From Muraenolepis orangiensis (taxonomy: Eukaryota; Chordata; Actinopteri; Gadiformes; Muraenolepididae): a stretch of DNA of 64,000 nt. The position numbers were made by a program, and so were the translations under genes. The notes beneath the pieces were generated by a model. That model searched no databases and was not told the DNA's origin. It worked only from the letters and a program-made list of their open reading frames with translations. Of the stretch, positions 61,690 to 64,000 are shown piece after piece; position 1 is the first letter of the stretch; the number at the start of each line of letters is the position of its first letter. The DNA lies in the NCBI GenBank assembly GCA_027704905.1, contig CM051020.1:19644944-19708943 (forward strand), in the 5' to 3' direction.

Positions 61690-64000
61690 GGCGGGGGTGT
61701 GGTGTGTAAGTAAGGCCACGAGGTAAAGGTAAGGTAATGTAAGTGGTGTGGTATGTAAGTAAGGCCACGAGGTAAAGGTAAGGTAATGTAAGTGGTGTGG
61801 TATGTAAGTAAGGCCACGAGGTAAAGGTAAGGTAATGTAAGTGGTGTGGTGTGTAAGTAAGGCCACGAGGTAAAGGTAAGGTAATGTAAGTGGTGTGGTG
61901 TGTAAGTAAGGCCACGAGGTAAAGGTAAGGTAATGTAAGTGGTGTGGTGTGTAAGTAAGGCCACGAGGTAAAGGTAAGGTAATGTAAGTGGTGTGGTATG
62001 TAAGTAAGGCCACGAGGTAAAGGTAAGGTAATGTAAGTGGTGTGGTGTGTAAGTAAGGCCACGAGGTAAAGGTAAGGTAATGTAAGTGGTGTGGTGTGTA
62101 AGTAAGGCCACGAGGTAAAGGTAAGGTAATGTAAGTGGTGTGGTGTGTAAGTAAGGCCACGAGGTAAAGGTAAGGTAATGTAAGTGGTGTGGTATGTAAG
62201 TAAGGCCACGAGGTAAAGGTAAGGTAATGTAAGTGGTGTGGTATGTAAGTAAGGCCACGAGGTAAAGGTAAGGTAATGTAAGTGGTGTGGTGTGTAAGTA
62301 AGGCCACGAGGTAAAGGTAAGGTAATGTAAGTGGTGTGGTATGTAAGTAAGGCCACGAGGTAAAGGTAAGGTAATGTAAGTGGTGTGGTGTGTAAGTAAG
62401 GCCACGAGGTAAAGGTAAGGTAATGTAAGTGGTGTGGTGTGTAAGTAAGGCCACGAGGTAAAGGTAAGGTAATGTAAGTGGTGTGGTGTGTAAGTAAGGC
62501 CACGAGGTAAAGGTAAGGTAATGTAAGTGGTGTGGTGTGTAAGTAAGGCCACGAGGTAAAGGTAAGGTAATGTAAGTGGTGTGGTATGTAAGTAAGGCCA
62601 CGAGGTAAAGGTAAGGTAATGTAAGTGGTGTGGTATGTAAGTAAGGCCACGAGGTAAAGGTAAGGTAATGTAAGTGGTGTGGTGTGTAAGTAAGGCCACG
62701 AGGTAAAGGTAAGGTAATGTAAGTGGTGTGGTATGTAAGTAAGGCCACGAGGTAAAGGTAAGGTAATGTAAGTGGTGTGGTGTGTAAGTAAGGCCACGAG
62801 GTAAAGGTAAGGTAATGTAAGTGGTGTGGTGTGTAAGTAAGGCCACGAGGTAAAGGTAAGGTAATGTAAGTGGTGTGGTGTGTAAGTAAGGCCACGAGGT
62901 AAAGGTAAGGTAATGTAAGTGGTGTGGTGTGTAAGTAAGGCCACGAGGTAAAGGTAAGGTAATGTAAGTGGTGTGGTATGTAAGTAAGGCCACGAGGTAA
63001 AGGTAAGGTAATGTAAGTGGTGTGGTGTGTAAGTAAGGCCACGAGGTAAAGGTAAGGTAATGTAAGTGGTGTGGTGTGTAAGTAAGGCCACGAGGTAAAG
63101 GTAAGGTAATGTAAGTGGTGTGGTGTGTAAGTAAGGCCACGAGGTAATGTAAGTGGTGTGGTGTGTAAGTAAGGCCACGAGGTAAAGGTAAGGTAATGTA
63201 AGTGGTGTGGTGTGTAAGTAAGGCCACGAGGTAAAGGTAAGGTAATGTAAGTGGTGTGGTATGTAAGTAAGGCCACGAGGTAAAGGTAAGGTAATGTAAG
63301 TGGTGTGGTGTGTAAGTAAGGCCACGAGGTAAAGGTAAGGTAATGTAAGTGGTGTGGTATGTAAGTAAGGCCACGAGGTAAAGGTAAGGTAATGTAAGTG
63401 GTGTGGTATGTAAGTAAGGCCACGAGGTAAAGGTAAGGTAATGTAAGTGGTGTGGTGTGTAAGTAAGGCCACGAGGTAAAGGTAAGGTAATGTAAGTGGT
63501 GTGGTGTGTAAGTAAGGCCACGAGGTAAAGGTAAGGTAATGTAAGTGGTGTGGTATGTAAGTAAGGCCACGAGGTAAAGGTAAGGTAATGTAAGTGGTGT
63601 GGTATGTAAGTAAGGCCACGAGGTAAAGGTAAGGTAATGTAAGTGGTGTGGTGTGTAAGTAAGGCCACGAGGTAAAGGTAAGGTAATGTAAGTGGTGTGG
63701 TGTGTAAGTAAGGCCACGAGGTAAAGGTAAGGTAATGTAAGTGGTGTGGTGTGTAAGTAAGGCCACGAGGTAAAGGTAAGGTAATGTAAGTGGTGTGGTG
63801 TGTAAGTAAGGCCACGAGGTAAAGGTAAGGTAATGTAAGTGGTGTGGTGTGTAAGTAAGGCCACGAGGTAAAGGTAAGGTAATGTAAGTGGTGTGGTGTG
63901 TAAGTAAGGCCACGAGGTAAAGGTAAGGTAATGTAAGTGGTGTGGTATGTAAGTAAGGCCACGAGGTAAAGGTAAGGTAATGTAAGTGGTGTGGTATGTA
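61690..64000 (+). repeat. 49-bp minisatellite, about 47 copies, runs off the end
   Basis: The unit is taagtaaggccacgaggtaa plus aggtaaggtaatgtaagtgg plus tgtggtgtg (49 bp). The main variant is A/G in gt(a/g)tgtaag. One copy near 63145 lacks 12 bp (gaggtaatgtaag). Because 49 mod 3 is 1 and no minus-strand unit contains a stop, all three minus frames stay open for more than 730 codons; this is a composition artefact. Each plus-strand unit holds two GTAAGT hexamers. The array extends past the window. Confidence 0.95.

Noticed and set aside
61571..63962. Open frames of 732-780 codons on the minus strand
   Set aside because: They are the 49-bp satellite read in three frames; all three are open at once and the sequence is a 49-residue repeat with no start context or splice support.

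Overview
This is a vertebrate nuclear window, almost certainly from a ray-finned (teleost) fish. It has intron-rich muscle and cytoskeletal genes with mostly short introns (about 75-500 bp), long (AC)n microsatellites, and typical fish transposon debris: Rex3/RTE-like and L2-like LINE fragments, UnaL2/V-SINE-type tails, a ZMYM1-type hAT remnant, a MADF/Harbinger remnant and several MITEs. It contains no prokaryotic operon, CRISPR array or phage feature. The species cannot be named from the sequence.

Layout. 1-7.2 kb: repeats, an L2-like LINE 3' fragment with an internally amplified 26-bp unit, and a short two-exon coding fragment of unknown identity. 7.2-18.4 kb and 20.5-32.2 kb: two complete tandem sarcomeric myosin heavy chain genes on the plus strand. 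I could place every coding exon (37 per gene, all phases consistent). They encode proteins of 1935 and 1934 residues of the MYH6/MYH7 class, most like teleost slow-muscle (smyhc-type) myosins. They form a tandem array with a strikingly mosaic pattern: blocks that are near-identical including introns alternate with blocks whose introns are unrelated, the signature of repeated gene conversion. 32.3-39 kb: a transposon graveyard of nested LINE, hAT and Harbinger pieces. 39.6-42.8 kb: two minisatellites (37-39 bp and 19 bp units). 42.8-45.9 kb: nothing coding seen; the upper part is probably map4 3'UTR.

45.9-56.9 kb: a minus-strand MAP4-type microtubule-associated protein gene, rebuilt as 11 coding exons with consistent phase. 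It runs from a long acidic/proline-rich projection region through basic Ser/Thr/Pro/Ala-rich exons to three tau-type microtubule-binding repeats and the MAP4-type ETSI C-terminus, whose last two residues sit on an 8-nt coding tail. The R2 repeat exon (tau exon 10 counterpart) is not present in the expected interval, and the first long exon shows a frame change. 57-64 kb: intergenic sequence with very long (AC)n arrays, a 50-bp minisatellite, a TA-flanked MITE and a 49-bp minisatellite of about 47 copies that runs off the window end.

Functionally, the myosin pair supplies thick-filament motor isoforms that differ at loop 1, loop 2, residue 130, the extreme C-terminus and the promoter/5'UTR. 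map4 is an unrelated neighbour that stabilises microtubules. No previously undescribed multi-gene system is evident. The most interesting signals are the conversion mosaic, the duplicated splice donors in the penultimate large myosin intron, the three-repeat map4 architecture, and the donor-site-rich 49-bp satellite.
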